Shown one piece after another: positions 25,490 to 34,938 of a DNA stretch of 44,240 bases. This DNA is from Bryobacteraceae bacterium (lineage in GTDB: Bacteria; Acidobacteriota; Terriglobia; Bryobacterales; Bryobacteraceae). A program made the position numbers and the translations under genes. Positions within the stretch are counted from its first letter, which is position 1; every line of letters begins with the position of its first letter. The notes under the pieces were generated by a model. It made no database searches. It saw only the letters and a list, made by a program, of their open reading frames with translations, and was not told where the DNA came from. The stretch is taken from positions 1-44,240 of the forward strand of contig JAICLJ010000017.1 of NCBI GenBank assembly GCA_025927575.1, written 5' to 3'.

Positions 25490-27064
25490 TCAATCGTAAC
25501 TACTTGCCGGCCACAACTTTACCGGCTTACCGGTCGCATCTTTGTATTGCTTTCGCAGTTGTTTGAGCTTTCCCACCAAATCGTTGACCACCGGCTCATA
25601 GGCAGGATTTACTTTGTAGCCGGACCATTCGAATAAATTCTCCATCTCGGCCGGATCCTTTTCCAGGTCGAATAACTCCCACTCATTCACCGTGTAGTAG
25701 CTGATCAGCTTATATCGCTCGGTGCGAATCCCATAATGAGGAAGGACCCAGTGCGGCGGAGCGAATTCGTAGTAGTGATAGTACATTGACGTCCGCCAAT
25801 CCGACGGAGCCTGACCTTTCAATATCGGGACCAAGCTTTTACCCTGCATATTCGCCGGGACTGGAAGGCCAACCAGGTCGAGCGCAGTCGGCGCGTTGTC
25901 GATACTCACGACCCATTCCTTGCTCACGCTGCCCGGTTTGACGTGGCCTGGATAGCGAATCATCCAGGGCACGCGGAGAGCCTGCTCGTACATGAAGCGT
26001 TTGTCAAACCAGCCGTGATCGCCGAGAAAAAATCCGTGATCGGTCGTATAAACGACGATTGTGTTGTCAGCCAGGCCGTTCTTATCCAGAAAATCGAGTA
26101 GCCGGCCTACGTTTTCATCCTGAGATCGCAGTGTCGCTAAAAAGTTGCTCATGAACTTTTGATAGTTCCACTGTTTCCGCTGACGATCCGTCAAGCTTTT
26201 CGGCGGATTGAAATCCGGCATGTTTTCGATTCGCATACGGGCCTCTCGCGCGGGCGCCGCTCGCATGGAATAGTCGTCCCAAAAAGTGCCGGGTTCGGTA
26301 ATGCGGACATTATCGTAAAGATGCTCGTATTTATGGGGAGGATTGAACGGACGATGATCGTTAAAGAATTGAACCATCATCAGGAAGGGTTCTTTGAATT
26401 GCTCCATCCCTTTGATGGCTAGATCGGTCACGTTGTCCGTGATGTAGCCGGGATAGCTTCTCTCTTCGGTTACATCGCTGCCAAGACTCGGATTTTGCAG
26501 ATATCCGTTCGGGTTGTAGTAGGGCCCTCCGGCTCCTTTTTTGTAAACAAAGTAGTCGAAGCCGGTTTTTGCCGGATTCGCAGGCAAATGCCACTTGCCC
26601 ACCATGCCGGTCTGATAACCGTTTCGCTTCATTATCTTCGGAAAAGTCTCCTGTGACGGATCGAAGGTGGGGGACGTTTGCCCGCCTGTCGTTTCTCCCG
26701 GATTCGAAATCATTCCGTTCACATGGTTGTACGTGCCCGTTAGCAGCGTCGCCCGTCCCGGAGCGCATAACGCATTCGTGACGAAGCTATTTTCAAAGCG
26801 CATGCCCTCGGCGGCAATCCGATCGATGTGCGGCGTCTTTATCAGACGGCTCCCGTAGCAGCTAAGTGCCTCAACCGGCACACCTTCTCCCGTAATCCAC
26901 AGAATGTTCGGCTTGCGTGCGGAAGACCCGCTCGCGGATTTTTGCGGCGAACGCAAAGAACTCGCCTGTGCCGAGAGTAACGGCGCCAGCAGATTTGAAC
27001 CGAGCGCGAGACCGCCCATTCGTTTCAACGCTTCGCCTCGCGAGATCTCGTCGCCTTTCTTCAT
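25490..27064 (-). CDS. Sulfatase-family hydrolase with altered first metal-binding pair
   Basis: This 524-residue alkaline-phosphatase-superfamily protein keeps the sulfatase signature CAPGRATLLTG, in which Cys100 should be turned into formylglycine by an FGE enzyme not seen here. MVGKWHLP and the DHGFFLGDHGW metal/His block are present. The first metal-binding pair, normally Asp-Asp after PNIL-x-I, reads GEG at residues 59-61 (PNILWITGEGV), so at least one usual calcium ligand is missing. The N-terminus has a hydrophobic stretch after SRGEALKRMGG, which resembles a Tat signal without the twin Arg. ATG 27064 has AAAGGA seven bases upstream. Likely substrate is a sulfate ester on a sugar, but a phosphonate- or phosphodiester-type hydrolase is possible. 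Confidence 0.87.
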   Translation of the reverse strand: MKKGDEISRGEALKRMGGLALGSNLLAPLLSAQASSLRSPQKSASGSSARKPNILWITGEGVPVEALSCYGSRLIKTPHIDRIAAEGMRFENSFVTNALCAPGRATLLTGTYNHVNGMISNPGETTGGQTSPTFDPSQETFPKIMKRNGYQTGMVGKWHLPANPAKTGFDYFVYKKGAGGPYYNPNGYLQNPSLGSDVTEERSYPGYITDNVTDLAIKGMEQFKEPFLMMVQFFNDHRPFNPPHKYEHLYDNVRITEPGTFWDDYSMRAAPAREARMRIENMPDFNPPKSLTDRQRKQWNYQKFMSNFLATLRSQDENVGRLLDFLDKNGLADNTIVVYTTDHGFFLGDHGWFDKRFMYEQALRVPWMIRYPGHVKPGSVSKEWVVSIDNAPTALDLVGLPVPANMQGKSLVPILKGQAPSDWRTSMYYHYYEFAPPHWVLPHYGIRTERYKLISYYTVNEWELFDLEKDPAEMENLFEWSGYKVNPAYEPVVNDLVGKLKQLRKQYKDATGKPVKLWPASSYD

Positions 27065-27150
27065 GGTTGTTCCTTTCGAAGAGTTCACATTTGTGCTAGA
27101 ACAAGCGCCATCCGTGGGGCTTGCGGAGTTGCCAGTTCAATCCTCACGTC

Positions 27151-28890
27151 CTATGCGCTCGGAACAAAATCGGTCATAACGGCCTTGCGCAGTAGATCCG
27201 GAGGCAGCAGTCCTTCCGACAGAATGAAATCATGGAATTTTAGTAAGTTAAACTTCGGGCCCATGGCCTTTTCAACGTCGGATCGCAACTGCAGCAAACG
27301 CGTGTATCCATCAAAGTAAGACACCGCCTGCCCGGGCATGCGGAACGTAAAGCGATCCACTTCTTCCGTGGCGAAGGCTTTCGAAAGAACCACATCTTTT
27401 TCAAGCAGGTCGAGAGCCTGCTGGCGCGTCAGCTTTCCCTCCTGAAGTTCGGGATCGATAAACGCGCGGCCGGCGCGAAGCAGACGTAGTTGCAACGAGA
27501 TAAGCTTCGCATCGTCCGGCATATAAGGATACATGAACCATTCAGAGTAAAGCGCCCAGCCTTCGACGTTGGTGCTGTTGAATGCGAAGATGGCGCGAGC
27601 CTGCGAAACGCCGCGTTCCACCATGGCGGTGAATTGCAAATCGTGGCCCGGACGCGCTTCGTGCGCGGTTAGAGTCCAGGAAGCGGCTGCGAAGGTGAAA
27701 TCGTCATACTTTAGCGCTTCTCCCGTCGCCCCGATTGTGCCGGCGGGAAGCACGAACTCTCCTCGCTGGCCATCGTTTCCGATCAATGTCGGCGGGATGT
27801 AATGCGGCGCCGGTTGCTGGGCGGTCTCCGCGGGTGACGCCAATCGAATGATGCAGGGGCGGGAAGGCAGCGTCACCAGATGTTCCTTGCGAATGATGTT
27901 TTCGATTTGCTCCAGCGTCTTGTGATACGCCGGCATCACTTCGCCGGGTTTGAGTTGGTCTTTTTTGAGTTGCCGGATCACATCGCGGTAATCGACCGAC
28001 GAATAGCCGTGTTCGTTCGCCACCTTCACCGCAAGGTTTTGCATCTGATTCTGAATCTCGCGGTAGCTTTGCTTTGCCAGCCGCTCGATATCGGCGGGCG
28101 CGTAGTCCACGCCGACATTCTCGAGATTGATGGCATATAGTTCGGGAGGCAGGCGAAAATCAGTCCGAGCCTTTGGCAGCACCTGCTTTCGCGTAAAGTT
28201 CTGGAATTCGGAGAACTGATCTTTCAACTTCCGCAACGGGGTTTCGTACCCCGCTATCTTGTACTTCTTAAACAGGTCCTCGATGCCGCTTGCATACGAG
28301 TTCATGTTCGAGAGATCCTGCTGCACCTCCGCCTTTGTCGGGCCGATGAGCCCGGGCGTGTTGAGCTTGGACCGGAAAACTTGTTCGGCCAGCAAGGTGG
28401 TGGGAGTGTAGCCCGCGTCCATGCCGGCGTAGCGGCGTAAGCGGACCAAAGCCTGCTTCCGGCGCTCGGACGGGACCTGCGGATTGAGTAGCGCTCTCAT
28501 TCCCGAAAAGATTAGCTCGGGAACGCTCGAATAAGGTAGAACGTGCCGTTCATACGCGGCCGATGAGCGGACGTCTCGCTGGCCCGCCTTAATCAGAATC
28601 TCAAGATCCTGCCTCACAAGCGCATCTTTCTCGGAGGCGAGGCGGGACTGAAGCTCTTTCACGGCCGCGCTGGTGTCACGACGAAACTTTTCCGGACGAT
28701 CTGGAGCTGGAATCGTGACGCGGTCGTCCATACCTTGAACGCCTAGTTCGCCGGCGTCCTCTGGCGAATAGCGAGCCATGACATTCAGCAGAACCCGTGC
28801 ATTCTGGTTGCTCTTTGTCACCCAGCCCGGTTCTGAGGGAGCGAAGAGAATTGAGGCCAAGAATAGAGCCGCGAGGAGAGTCAAACTCAT
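27151..28890 (-). CDS. DUF885 family protein, likely metallohydrolase
   Basis: This 579-residue protein begins with a signal-like stretch (MSLTLLAALFLASILFA). Its core matches DUF885: helical N-terminal half, then THEARPGHDLQ at about residues 409-419, where HExxPGH (His410, Glu411, His416) resembles a zinc-binding site, and NVEGWALYSEW downstream. Such proteins are thought to be exported peptidases or carboxypeptidase-like enzymes, with few characterised. It is the first gene of the minus-strand run, 86 bases before the sulfatase, and diverges from the GH35 gene. ATG 28890 is used; GTG 28899 is in frame. No strong ribosome site is seen for either. Confidence 0.85.
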   Translation of the reverse strand: MSLTLLAALFLASILFAPSEPGWVTKSNQNARVLLNVMARYSPEDAGELGVQGMDDRVTIPAPDRPEKFRRDTSAAVKELQSRLASEKDALVRQDLEILIKAGQRDVRSSAAYERHVLPYSSVPELIFSGMRALLNPQVPSERRKQALVRLRRYAGMDAGYTPTTLLAEQVFRSKLNTPGLIGPTKAEVQQDLSNMNSYASGIEDLFKKYKIAGYETPLRKLKDQFSEFQNFTRKQVLPKARTDFRLPPELYAINLENVGVDYAPADIERLAKQSYREIQNQMQNLAVKVANEHGYSSVDYRDVIRQLKKDQLKPGEVMPAYHKTLEQIENIIRKEHLVTLPSRPCIIRLASPAETAQQPAPHYIPPTLIGNDGQRGEFVLPAGTIGATGEALKYDDFTFAAASWTLTAHEARPGHDLQFTAMVERGVSQARAIFAFNSTNVEGWALYSEWFMYPYMPDDAKLISLQLRLLRAGRAFIDPELQEGKLTRQQALDLLEKDVVLSKAFATEEVDRFTFRMPGQAVSYFDGYTRLLQLRSDVEKAMGPKFNLLKFHDFILSEGLLPPDLLRKAVMTDFVPSA

Positions 28891-29056
28891 GACAACCACA
28901 GACGTATATGCGCCGGAAACATTCTATATCATAAGAAAAATCGATAAAAATTTAGCTTTCGTTCACTCTGCACGGGGAGCGCGATGGTCCGTGCTAAACC
29001 ATTGGTAATTGCGCGGATGGGGCACCACGGAACGGTCAGCGTATGATGAGGACCTT

Positions 29057-30679
29057 ATGTTCACGAAAGGAATTTTCACTTTCATCGTAGCGTTTGGACT
29101 GTTGGGACAAATGGCCGCGGCTCCTGCCGGGGATGGCACACCACGTCTCGAAAGGACGGGCTCGCTAACGAGACTGATGGTCGATGGGCAACCATTTCTC
29201 ATGTTGGCCGGTGAGCTGCATAATTCAAGCTCTTCAAGTCTTGACTACATGAAGCCGATTTGGCCTAAGCTCGCGGCGATGAATCTGAATACGGTTCTGG
29301 CGCCCGTTTCCTGGGAGCTATTGGAGCCGGAAGAAGGCAAGTTTGAGTTTGAGTTAGTCGATGGGTTGATTTCTGCCGCTAAGGAGAATCATCTTCATCT
29401 CGTGTTTCTATGGTTTGGGAGCTGGAAAAATGGCGTTTCCAGTTATGCGCCGTTCTGGGTCAAGTCAGACCTGACGCGGTTCCCTCGAGCCCAGAACCGG
29501 CCCGGCGATAATATTGACACGCTCTCGACATTTGGGCATGCGACCCAAGAGGCGGATGCGCATGCCTTTGCGGCGCTGATGAAGCATATTCGCGAGGTGG
29601 ATGGCCGCGACCACACGGTGCTCATGATGCAGGTCGAAAATGAGGTTGGGGTGCTCGGTTCGGCGCGCGATCACTCGGCTCAGGCTGACGCCGCCTGGAA
29701 CCAACCTGTGCCCAAAGCCCTGCTCTCTTATCTGGTTCAGCATAAAGATGCTTTGATTCCCGAGTTTGCTGAAACGTGGAGAAAGGCTGGGAGCAAAACA
29801 AGTGGAACCTGGTCGACCGTTTTTGGCGATACCAAGCGGGCGGAAGAGATATTCATGGCATGGCATTACGCGCAATATATCGATGCAGTGGCTGCGGCCG
29901 GAAAGGCCGAATATCCTCTCCCCATGTATGTAAACGCGTGGCTCATTCAGTATCCGGGTCAACCCGGCGGCGAGCACCCGAGCGGTGGCCCGGTTTCGCG
30001 AGTACTCGATGTATGGCGCGCCGGGACATCGCACATCGACTTTCTTTCACCGGATATCTACCTTTCGGATTTTCGGGGAGTTCTCGCCCGGTATGAGCAT
30101 TTAGGAAATCCTCTTTTTATTCCCGAAGCTCGCGGGCAGATGGTAGGCGGCGCGAACGCGCTCTATGCAGTCGGTCAGGGGGCATTGGGATTCTCTCCGT
30201 TTGCGATCGATAGCATTACGGGAGATGAGTCGCTGCCACGCGCGTATGCCGTGTTACAGCAACTTTCGCCGTTGCTGGGGAAAGTTTCGAAGGGACAGAT
30301 CGCTAGTGTTGTTCAGCAGGCAGGTGAAACGAAAGCAGCGGTCGAGCTCGGTGGTTACGAATTGGAAGTCAATTACCAGGATCGCCGGCGCGAGCCGACC
30401 GCTCCCGCGGCAAACGCCGTTCCCGCCGCCGCCCTTATCATCAACTCCGGTCCCAATGAATTCATCGTTGCCGGACAGGGAATGACAATCACGTTTGCTG
30501 CGAATTCCGCCGGCGCGCCGCTCGTTAGTCTTTCGCAAGTCGATGAAGGTTCATTTGCGGATGGGAAATGGGTTCCAGGCCGCCGCCTGAATGGAGATGA
30601 GACCAACGGCGGAAATTTCATGATCCTGCGCCATGGGTCTCCGGCAATTCAACGCGTTCGGTTGTACAGGCACGAGTAA
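29057..30679 (+). CDS. GH35-type beta-galactosidase, exported
   Basis: This 540-residue glycoside hydrolase has a signal peptide (GIFTFIVAFGLLGQMAAA) and a TIM-barrel with LAGELHNSSSSS, APVSWELLEPEEGKF and LVFLWFGSWKNG. QVENEVG places the acid/base at Glu196 and IPEARG the nucleophile at Glu357, both as in GH35/GH42-like enzymes. A C-terminal beta domain of DUF5597 type (about 400-540) follows. It should release terminal beta-galactose or a similar sugar in the periplasm. ATG 29057 has GAGGA six bases upstream. It stands divergent from the DUF885 and sulfatase genes and ahead of a DapA-family gene, so a part in the same glycan route is plausible but not proven. Confidence 0.87.
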   Translation: MFTKGIFTFIVAFGLLGQMAAAPAGDGTPRLERTGSLTRLMVDGQPFLMLAGELHNSSSSSLDYMKPIWPKLAAMNLNTVLAPVSWELLEPEEGKFEFELVDGLISAAKENHLHLVFLWFGSWKNGVSSYAPFWVKSDLTRFPRAQNRPGDNIDTLSTFGHATQEADAHAFAALMKHIREVDGRDHTVLMMQVENEVGVLGSARDHSAQADAAWNQPVPKALLSYLVQHKDALIPEFAETWRKAGSKTSGTWSTVFGDTKRAEEIFMAWHYAQYIDAVAAAGKAEYPLPMYVNAWLIQYPGQPGGEHPSGGPVSRVLDVWRAGTSHIDFLSPDIYLSDFRGVLARYEHLGNPLFIPEARGQMVGGANALYAVGQGALGFSPFAIDSITGDESLPRAYAVLQQLSPLLGKVSKGQIASVVQQAGETKAAVELGGYELEVNYQDRRREPTAPAANAVPAAALIINSGPNEFIVAGQGMTITFAANSAGAPLVSLSQVDEGSFADGKWVPGRRLNGDETNGGNFMILRHGSPAIQRVRLYRHE

Positions 30680-30726
30680 AGCTGATCGCTCACCGGCCTG
30701 CCGCGTCGTGGCAGAATCGAAGCATC

Positions 30727-31659
30727 ATGACGAACACCATGACCTGGGCAGGCGTACTCCCCGCCATTACGACGCCATTTCAGCCAGACCTGAGCGTGGA
30801 TCACGCGTTCCTGGCGCGGCACTGCGCCTGGCTGGTGGATAACGGCTGCACCGGCATTGTGGCGCTAGGTTCTCTTGGCGAAGGGCAGACTCTGCGCCTG
30901 GAAGAGAAGCGCAAGGTCCTAAAAACTTGTGTCGACGCGGTCGGCAGCCGCGTTCCGATTGTGGCGGGCGTCTCGGCATTAAGCACTGCCGATGCGGTGG
31001 AAACCGCGCGCACAGCGGACGATGCCGGCTGCCGCGGCCTGATGGTTTTGCCTCCCTATGTTTATGTGGGCGACTGGAGGGAGATGAAGGCGCATGTGTC
31101 CGCCGTGCTTCGCGCAACAAAGCTTTCCGCGATGCTCTACAACAACCCCATCGCTTATAAAGTCGATTTTCTGCCGGTGCAAGTCAGCGAACTTCTCGAC
31201 GAGCACGAAAATCTGCACGCCATCAAGGAATCGAGCGCGGATGTCCGGCGCGTTGCGGCTCTGCGCGAAATCGTGCCGGAGGATCGCCTGCGCATTCTCT
31301 GCGGCGTTGACGACCTCATCGTGGAAGCCGCCGCAATGGGCGCCGACGGTTGGATCGCAGGCCTCGTGAACGCGTTCCCTCATGAATCGGTTAAGCTCTT
31401 CGATCTGGCGCAACGCGGCCGGCATGTTGAAGCAATCGCTCTTTACAAGTGGTTTTTGCCGCTTCTCCGTATGGACACCGTCCCTAAGTTTGTTCAGTTA
31501 ATCAAGCTGCTTCAGGAAGAAATCGGCATGGGCAGCAGCCGCGTGCGTCCTCCACGCCTTGAACTGCACCCGCAGGAGCAGGCGGATGTCCGGCGCGTTC
31601 TTGCAAAAGCGCTCCAGGCCAAGCCCGATGTGGTCATCGGCGCCTCCTCTCACGCCTAA
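30727..31659 (+). CDS. DapA-family (N-acetylneuraminate lyase superfamily) aldolase or deaminase
   Basis: This 310-residue TIM-barrel enzyme has the Schiff-base Lys167 in LHAIKESSAD, the catalytic Tyr138 in MLYNNPIAY, and GSLGEGQTL in place of the usual TTGE-type substrate loop. These are family marks of dihydrodipicolinate synthase-like enzymes that act on 2-oxo acids. The GSLGEG loop suggests it is not DapA itself. Homologs next to amino-acid permeases often degrade hydroxyproline-type acids, and the next gene is such a permease. The exact substrate is unknown. The following gene begins six bases after its stop. The start is probably ATG 30727; ATG 30739 is also in frame. Confidence 0.85.
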   Translation: MTNTMTWAGVLPAITTPFQPDLSVDHAFLARHCAWLVDNGCTGIVALGSLGEGQTLRLEEKRKVLKTCVDAVGSRVPIVAGVSALSTADAVETARTADDAGCRGLMVLPPYVYVGDWREMKAHVSAVLRATKLSAMLYNNPIAYKVDFLPVQVSELLDEHENLHAIKESSADVRRVAALREIVPEDRLRILCGVDDLIVEAAAMGADGWIAGLVNAFPHESVKLFDLAQRGRHVEAIALYKWFLPLLRMDTVPKFVQLIKLLQEEIGMGSSRVRPPRLELHPQEQADVRRVLAKALQAKPDVVIGASSHA

Positions 31660-31665
31660 CTAGGA

Positions 31666-33177
31666 ATGAAATCGCGCTCAACCTCTTCGGCGAATATTAA
31701 TCCAAAGGTGTCCGCGCCGGGCATCGATCGCGAGACCGGCTTCGTTCGCGAACTGGGGCTATTCGATTCTGCGATGGTCGTCATCGGCGTGATGATCGGG
31801 TCCGGCATCTTCATCGTGCCGGCGGACATGGCGCGGAACATCGGCAGCCCTGGCTGGCTGATGGTGGCCTGGGTGTTCGCGGGCATATTGACAATTTCCG
31901 CCGCGCTCTCCTATGGCGAACTGGCTTCAATGATGCCACGGGCCGGCGGCATGTATGTCTACTTACGAGAAGCATTCTCGCCGCTCTGGGGTTTTCTCTA
32001 TGGTTGGACACTGTTCACCGTCATTCAAACGGGAACCATCGCCGCCGTAGCAGTGGCCTTCGCGCGCTTCGGCGGCGTGCTGTGGCCGTCCGTTTCGGAA
32101 CAGAACTATCTAATTGCTCCCATTCACCTGTCTCAGCGGTACGCGGTTTCGCTCTCAACCGCGCAACTCGTCGCGATCTTCGTCATCGCGCTTTTGACGT
32201 GGAGCAACAGCCGGGGCATTCGATATGGCAAGCTTGTTCAGAACCTGTTCACGTCCGCCAAAATTGCGGCACTCGCGGCACTCATCGTGCTTGGTTTGCT
32301 TTGGGGATGGAACAGTACAGCTGTTCATTCGAACTTCGGCAACTTCTGGGCTCCTCACAATTTCAATCCCATCACCTCGTCCGTGAACGCCGCAACTGCA
32401 TTCGGGTTGTTTGCCGCCATCTGTGTGTCGCAATCGGGGTCGTTGTTTTCGGCGGATTCCTGGCACGACATCACGTTTGCAGCGGGCGAAGTCCGCAACC
32501 CTTCCTGGACGGTGCCTCGCGCGCTGGCCCTGGGCACAATCACGGTCATCGTTCTGTATCTGCTGGCAAATCTGGCGTACCTGGTCACGCTTCCCCTGAG
32601 AGCCATTCAACACGCTCCCGCCGACCGTGTGGCCACGGCGATGCTTGAGCATATTTTCCCCGGCTGGGGAAGCCCCTTAATGGCGATCGCCATCATGATC
32701 TCGACGTTCGGCTGCATCAACAGTCTGGTGCTCGCCGGCCCGCGCGTCTACTACTCCATGGCCGAAGATGGCCTGTTTTTAAAACCGGCGGCGAAGCTGA
32801 ACCGAGCCAGAGTTCCGGGCTGGTCCTTGCTCGTGCAGGGCATCTGGTCCGCCGCGCTGGTACTGCCGCGAACGTATAATGCCGCAACCCGTGAATACGG
32901 CAATTTATACAGCAACCTGCTCGATTACGTGATCTCCGCTGCCCTGATTTTCTATATTCTCACCATCATCGGCGTCATCCGCCTGCGCCGCGCCCGGCCC
33001 GATGCAATTCGCCCCTACCGCGCCTGGGGCTATCCAATTGTGCCGATCATTTACATCATTGGGGCGAGCGCCGTGCTGCTCTGCCTGTTTGCATTTCGAC
33101 CGGCGACAACTTGGCCCGGCCTTTTGATCGTGCTGTGCGGCGCACCTGTTTACGCCGCGACGCGCCGGCGGCGATAA
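31666..33177 (+). CDS. APC-family amino-acid permease
   Basis: This 503-residue integral membrane protein has about 12 membrane segments. The first repeat carries VMIGSGIFIVP, the unwound helix motif of APC transporters, followed by YGELASMMPRAGGMYVYLREAFSP and LYGWTLF. The pattern best fits the LAT/amino-acid-exchange branch. It probably imports an amino acid or derivative into the cytoplasm. It lies six bases after the DapA-family gene, so the pair may form a small catabolic unit for an imported amino or imino acid. Its stop directly abuts the stop of the convergent TauE gene. The Shine-Dalgarno-like AGGA touches the ATG, leaving little normal spacing. Confidence 0.87.
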   Translation: MKSRSTSSANINPKVSAPGIDRETGFVRELGLFDSAMVVIGVMIGSGIFIVPADMARNIGSPGWLMVAWVFAGILTISAALSYGELASMMPRAGGMYVYLREAFSPLWGFLYGWTLFTVIQTGTIAAVAVAFARFGGVLWPSVSEQNYLIAPIHLSQRYAVSLSTAQLVAIFVIALLTWSNSRGIRYGKLVQNLFTSAKIAALAALIVLGLLWGWNSTAVHSNFGNFWAPHNFNPITSSVNAATAFGLFAAICVSQSGSLFSADSWHDITFAAGEVRNPSWTVPRALALGTITVIVLYLLANLAYLVTLPLRAIQHAPADRVATAMLEHIFPGWGSPLMAIAIMISTFGCINSLVLAGPRVYYSMAEDGLFLKPAAKLNRARVPGWSLLVQGIWSAALVLPRTYNAATREYGNLYSNLLDYVISAALIFYILTIIGVIRLRRARPDAIRPYRAWGYPIVPIIYIIGASAVLLCLFAFRPATTWPGLLIVLCGAPVYAATRRRR

Positions 33178-33948
33178 CTAAGCGTAAAACTTCCAGAAAA
33201 AGTACACCGTCATGCTCCACGCGATGATCAGAACGAAGCGGCGGATGAAAATCGGCGGCAGCTTCCGCGCATAGGCCGCACCGAAATAGCCGGTAAGAAC
33301 CGCCGTCACCGCCATCAACAGCCCCGGCGCCCATTCGACCGAGTGGTTCACAACGAACAGCAGCAAGGCAATCCCGTTGATGGCTGTGCCGAGCAGCGAG
33401 CGCAACCCGTTCACTCCATGGATGTTGCTCATGCCGAGCGCTGACCATGCCGCGATCATCAGAATGCCGATGCCCGCGCCGAAATAACCGCCGTACACCG
33501 CGATGACGAACTGGATGCCGGCGCCCAGCAGCAGCATCATATTCTTTTCGTTCGAAGGCTGGCTCCAGCGCCGGATCTGCATGTTGATCCATTTGCTCAG
33601 CGTGAACACGAGGGACGAAAACAGCAGCAGAGGCGGAATGATTTTTTCGAATTCCTCGTTGGAAGTTCTCAACAGCAGCAACGCGCCGATGCATCCGCCC
33701 ACCAGGCTGGTGATACCAAGTAGCCAGCGCACGCGCGCCGGAGCCGTGATGTCGTGCCGGTAAGCGAAAGCGCTGGCCGCGGCGCCCGGCCACAACGCCA
33801 GAGTCGCGGTCGCATTCGCGGGCACGGGAGCAACGCCCGCGAACAGAAGAGCGGGGAACGCGATGAACGTCCCCCCGCCGGCAACTGAGTTGAGCGCGCC
33901 TCCAGTGGCTGCCGCGGCTGTCAGCAGAAGGGCTTGTGCGGCTGTCAT
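33178..33948 (-). CDS. TauE/SafE-family sulfite/organosulfonate exporter
   Basis: This 256-residue protein has about eight hydrophobic segments and the family opening AATGGALNSVAGGGTFIAFPALLFAG, with VPANATATLALWPGA next. The second half repeats the pattern (YFGAGIGILMIAAW, VNGLRSLLGTAINGIAL). TauE/SafE proteins export sulfite, sulfoacetate or related anions across the inner membrane, and many homologs have no tested substrate. The gene is followed by the end of the permease gene with no bases between, and lies 25 bases after the aldo/keto reductase gene on the same strand. A sulfur link to the sulfatase seven kb away cannot be shown. Confidence 0.85.
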   Translation of the reverse strand: MTAAQALLLTAAAATGGALNSVAGGGTFIAFPALLFAGVAPVPANATATLALWPGAAASAFAYRHDITAPARVRWLLGITSLVGGCIGALLLLRTSNEEFEKIIPPLLLFSSLVFTLSKWINMQIRRWSQPSNEKNMMLLLGAGIQFVIAVYGGYFGAGIGILMIAAWSALGMSNIHGVNGLRSLLGTAINGIALLLFVVNHSVEWAPGLLMAVTAVLTGYFGAAYARKLPPIFIRRFVLIIAWSMTVYFFWKFYA

Positions 33949-33972
33949 TGATTTTTTGTCAGAGGTTCGCCG

Positions 33973-34938
33973 TTAGGCGGAAGCGGTCTGCGCACTCTGG
34001 AAACGCTCGATAGCTGCGATCTCCTCCGCGGTAAGCCGGAACTCGAGCGCGCCCGCGACTCCATCGACCTGATCCGGTCTGCGAACGCCGGCAATCGCGG
34101 CGGTCACCGCCGGATTATTGAGCGTCCATGCGATCGCCACTTCGCCCGGCGTGCGGCCATGGCGCTGGCCGATTTTCCTCAGCAATTCGGCAAGCTCGAG
34201 GTTCCGTGACAGCTTCGGCTCTTGAAACTCGGCATTGTTTCTCCGCCAGTCGTCCGGCTGGAAATTCGCCGCGCGCTCACGCGTCATCTTACCGGTCAGC
34301 ATGCCCGACAGCATCGGCGAGTAGACGATCACGCCAATGTTCTGGGAGCGAACATAGGGGAGAATTTCCGCCTCGATGCCGCGGCGCAAGAGCGAATATG
34401 GAGGCTGTAGCGACGTGACCGGCGCAATCTTCTGAGCTCGCTTGATCTGCTCCACATTGAAATTGGAAACGCCAATCCAGCGGACCTTGCCTTCTCTCTG
34501 CAGCTTCGCCATCTCTGTCCAGCCTTCCTCGATCTCTTCTTCCGGCTCGGGCCAGTGCACCTGGTAGAGGTCGATCGCATCCACCTTCAGGCGGCGCAAG
34601 CTGTCTTCACATTCCTTGCGGACGGACTCCGCTTTCAACGATGGGTAAATTGTGCCGTCGGCATGCCAACGCCGCTCGCATTTCGTGAAAACATACGGCC
34701 GTTCGCTAACGCCTTCAAGCGCTTTGGCAACCATCTCTTCGGAGTGTCCCATCCCATAGATGGCGGCCGTGTCAATCCAATTGATCCCTTTTTCGAGCCC
34801 GCGGCGGATCGCGGATATCGATTCGTTATCGTCCTGCGAGCCCCAGGCGAATTTCCATCCGCCGCCGCCGATTGCCCAGGAGCCGATACCAATCGGGGTA
34901 ATGCTTAGATCGCTGTTGCCAAGCTTGCGTTTTATCAT
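33973..34938 (-). CDS. Aldo/keto reductase
   Basis: This 321-residue NADPH-dependent TIM-barrel oxidoreductase carries the full catalytic tetrad of the family: Asp56 and Tyr61 in WIDTAAIYG, Lys86 in VFTKC, and His128 in QVHWP. The C-terminal cofactor block is AAIAGVRRPDQ. The sequence is nearest to the general YajO/Tas-like bacterial subgroup, for which substrates are often unknown aldehydes or sugars. The ATG at 34938 has AAGG seven bases upstream. It precedes the TauE-like gene with a 24-base gap, so the two may share a transcript. No regulator is adjacent. Confidence 0.92.
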   Translation of the reverse strand: MIKRKLGNSDLSITPIGIGSWAIGGGGWKFAWGSQDDNESISAIRRGLEKGINWIDTAAIYGMGHSEEMVAKALEGVSERPYVFTKCERRWHADGTIYPSLKAESVRKECEDSLRRLKVDAIDLYQVHWPEPEEEIEEGWTEMAKLQREGKVRWIGVSNFNVEQIKRAQKIAPVTSLQPPYSLLRRGIEAEILPYVRSQNIGVIVYSPMLSGMLTGKMTRERAANFQPDDWRRNNAEFQEPKLSRNLELAELLRKIGQRHGRTPGEVAIAWTLNNPAVTAAIAGVRRPDQVDGVAGALEFRLTAEEIAAIERFQSAQTASA

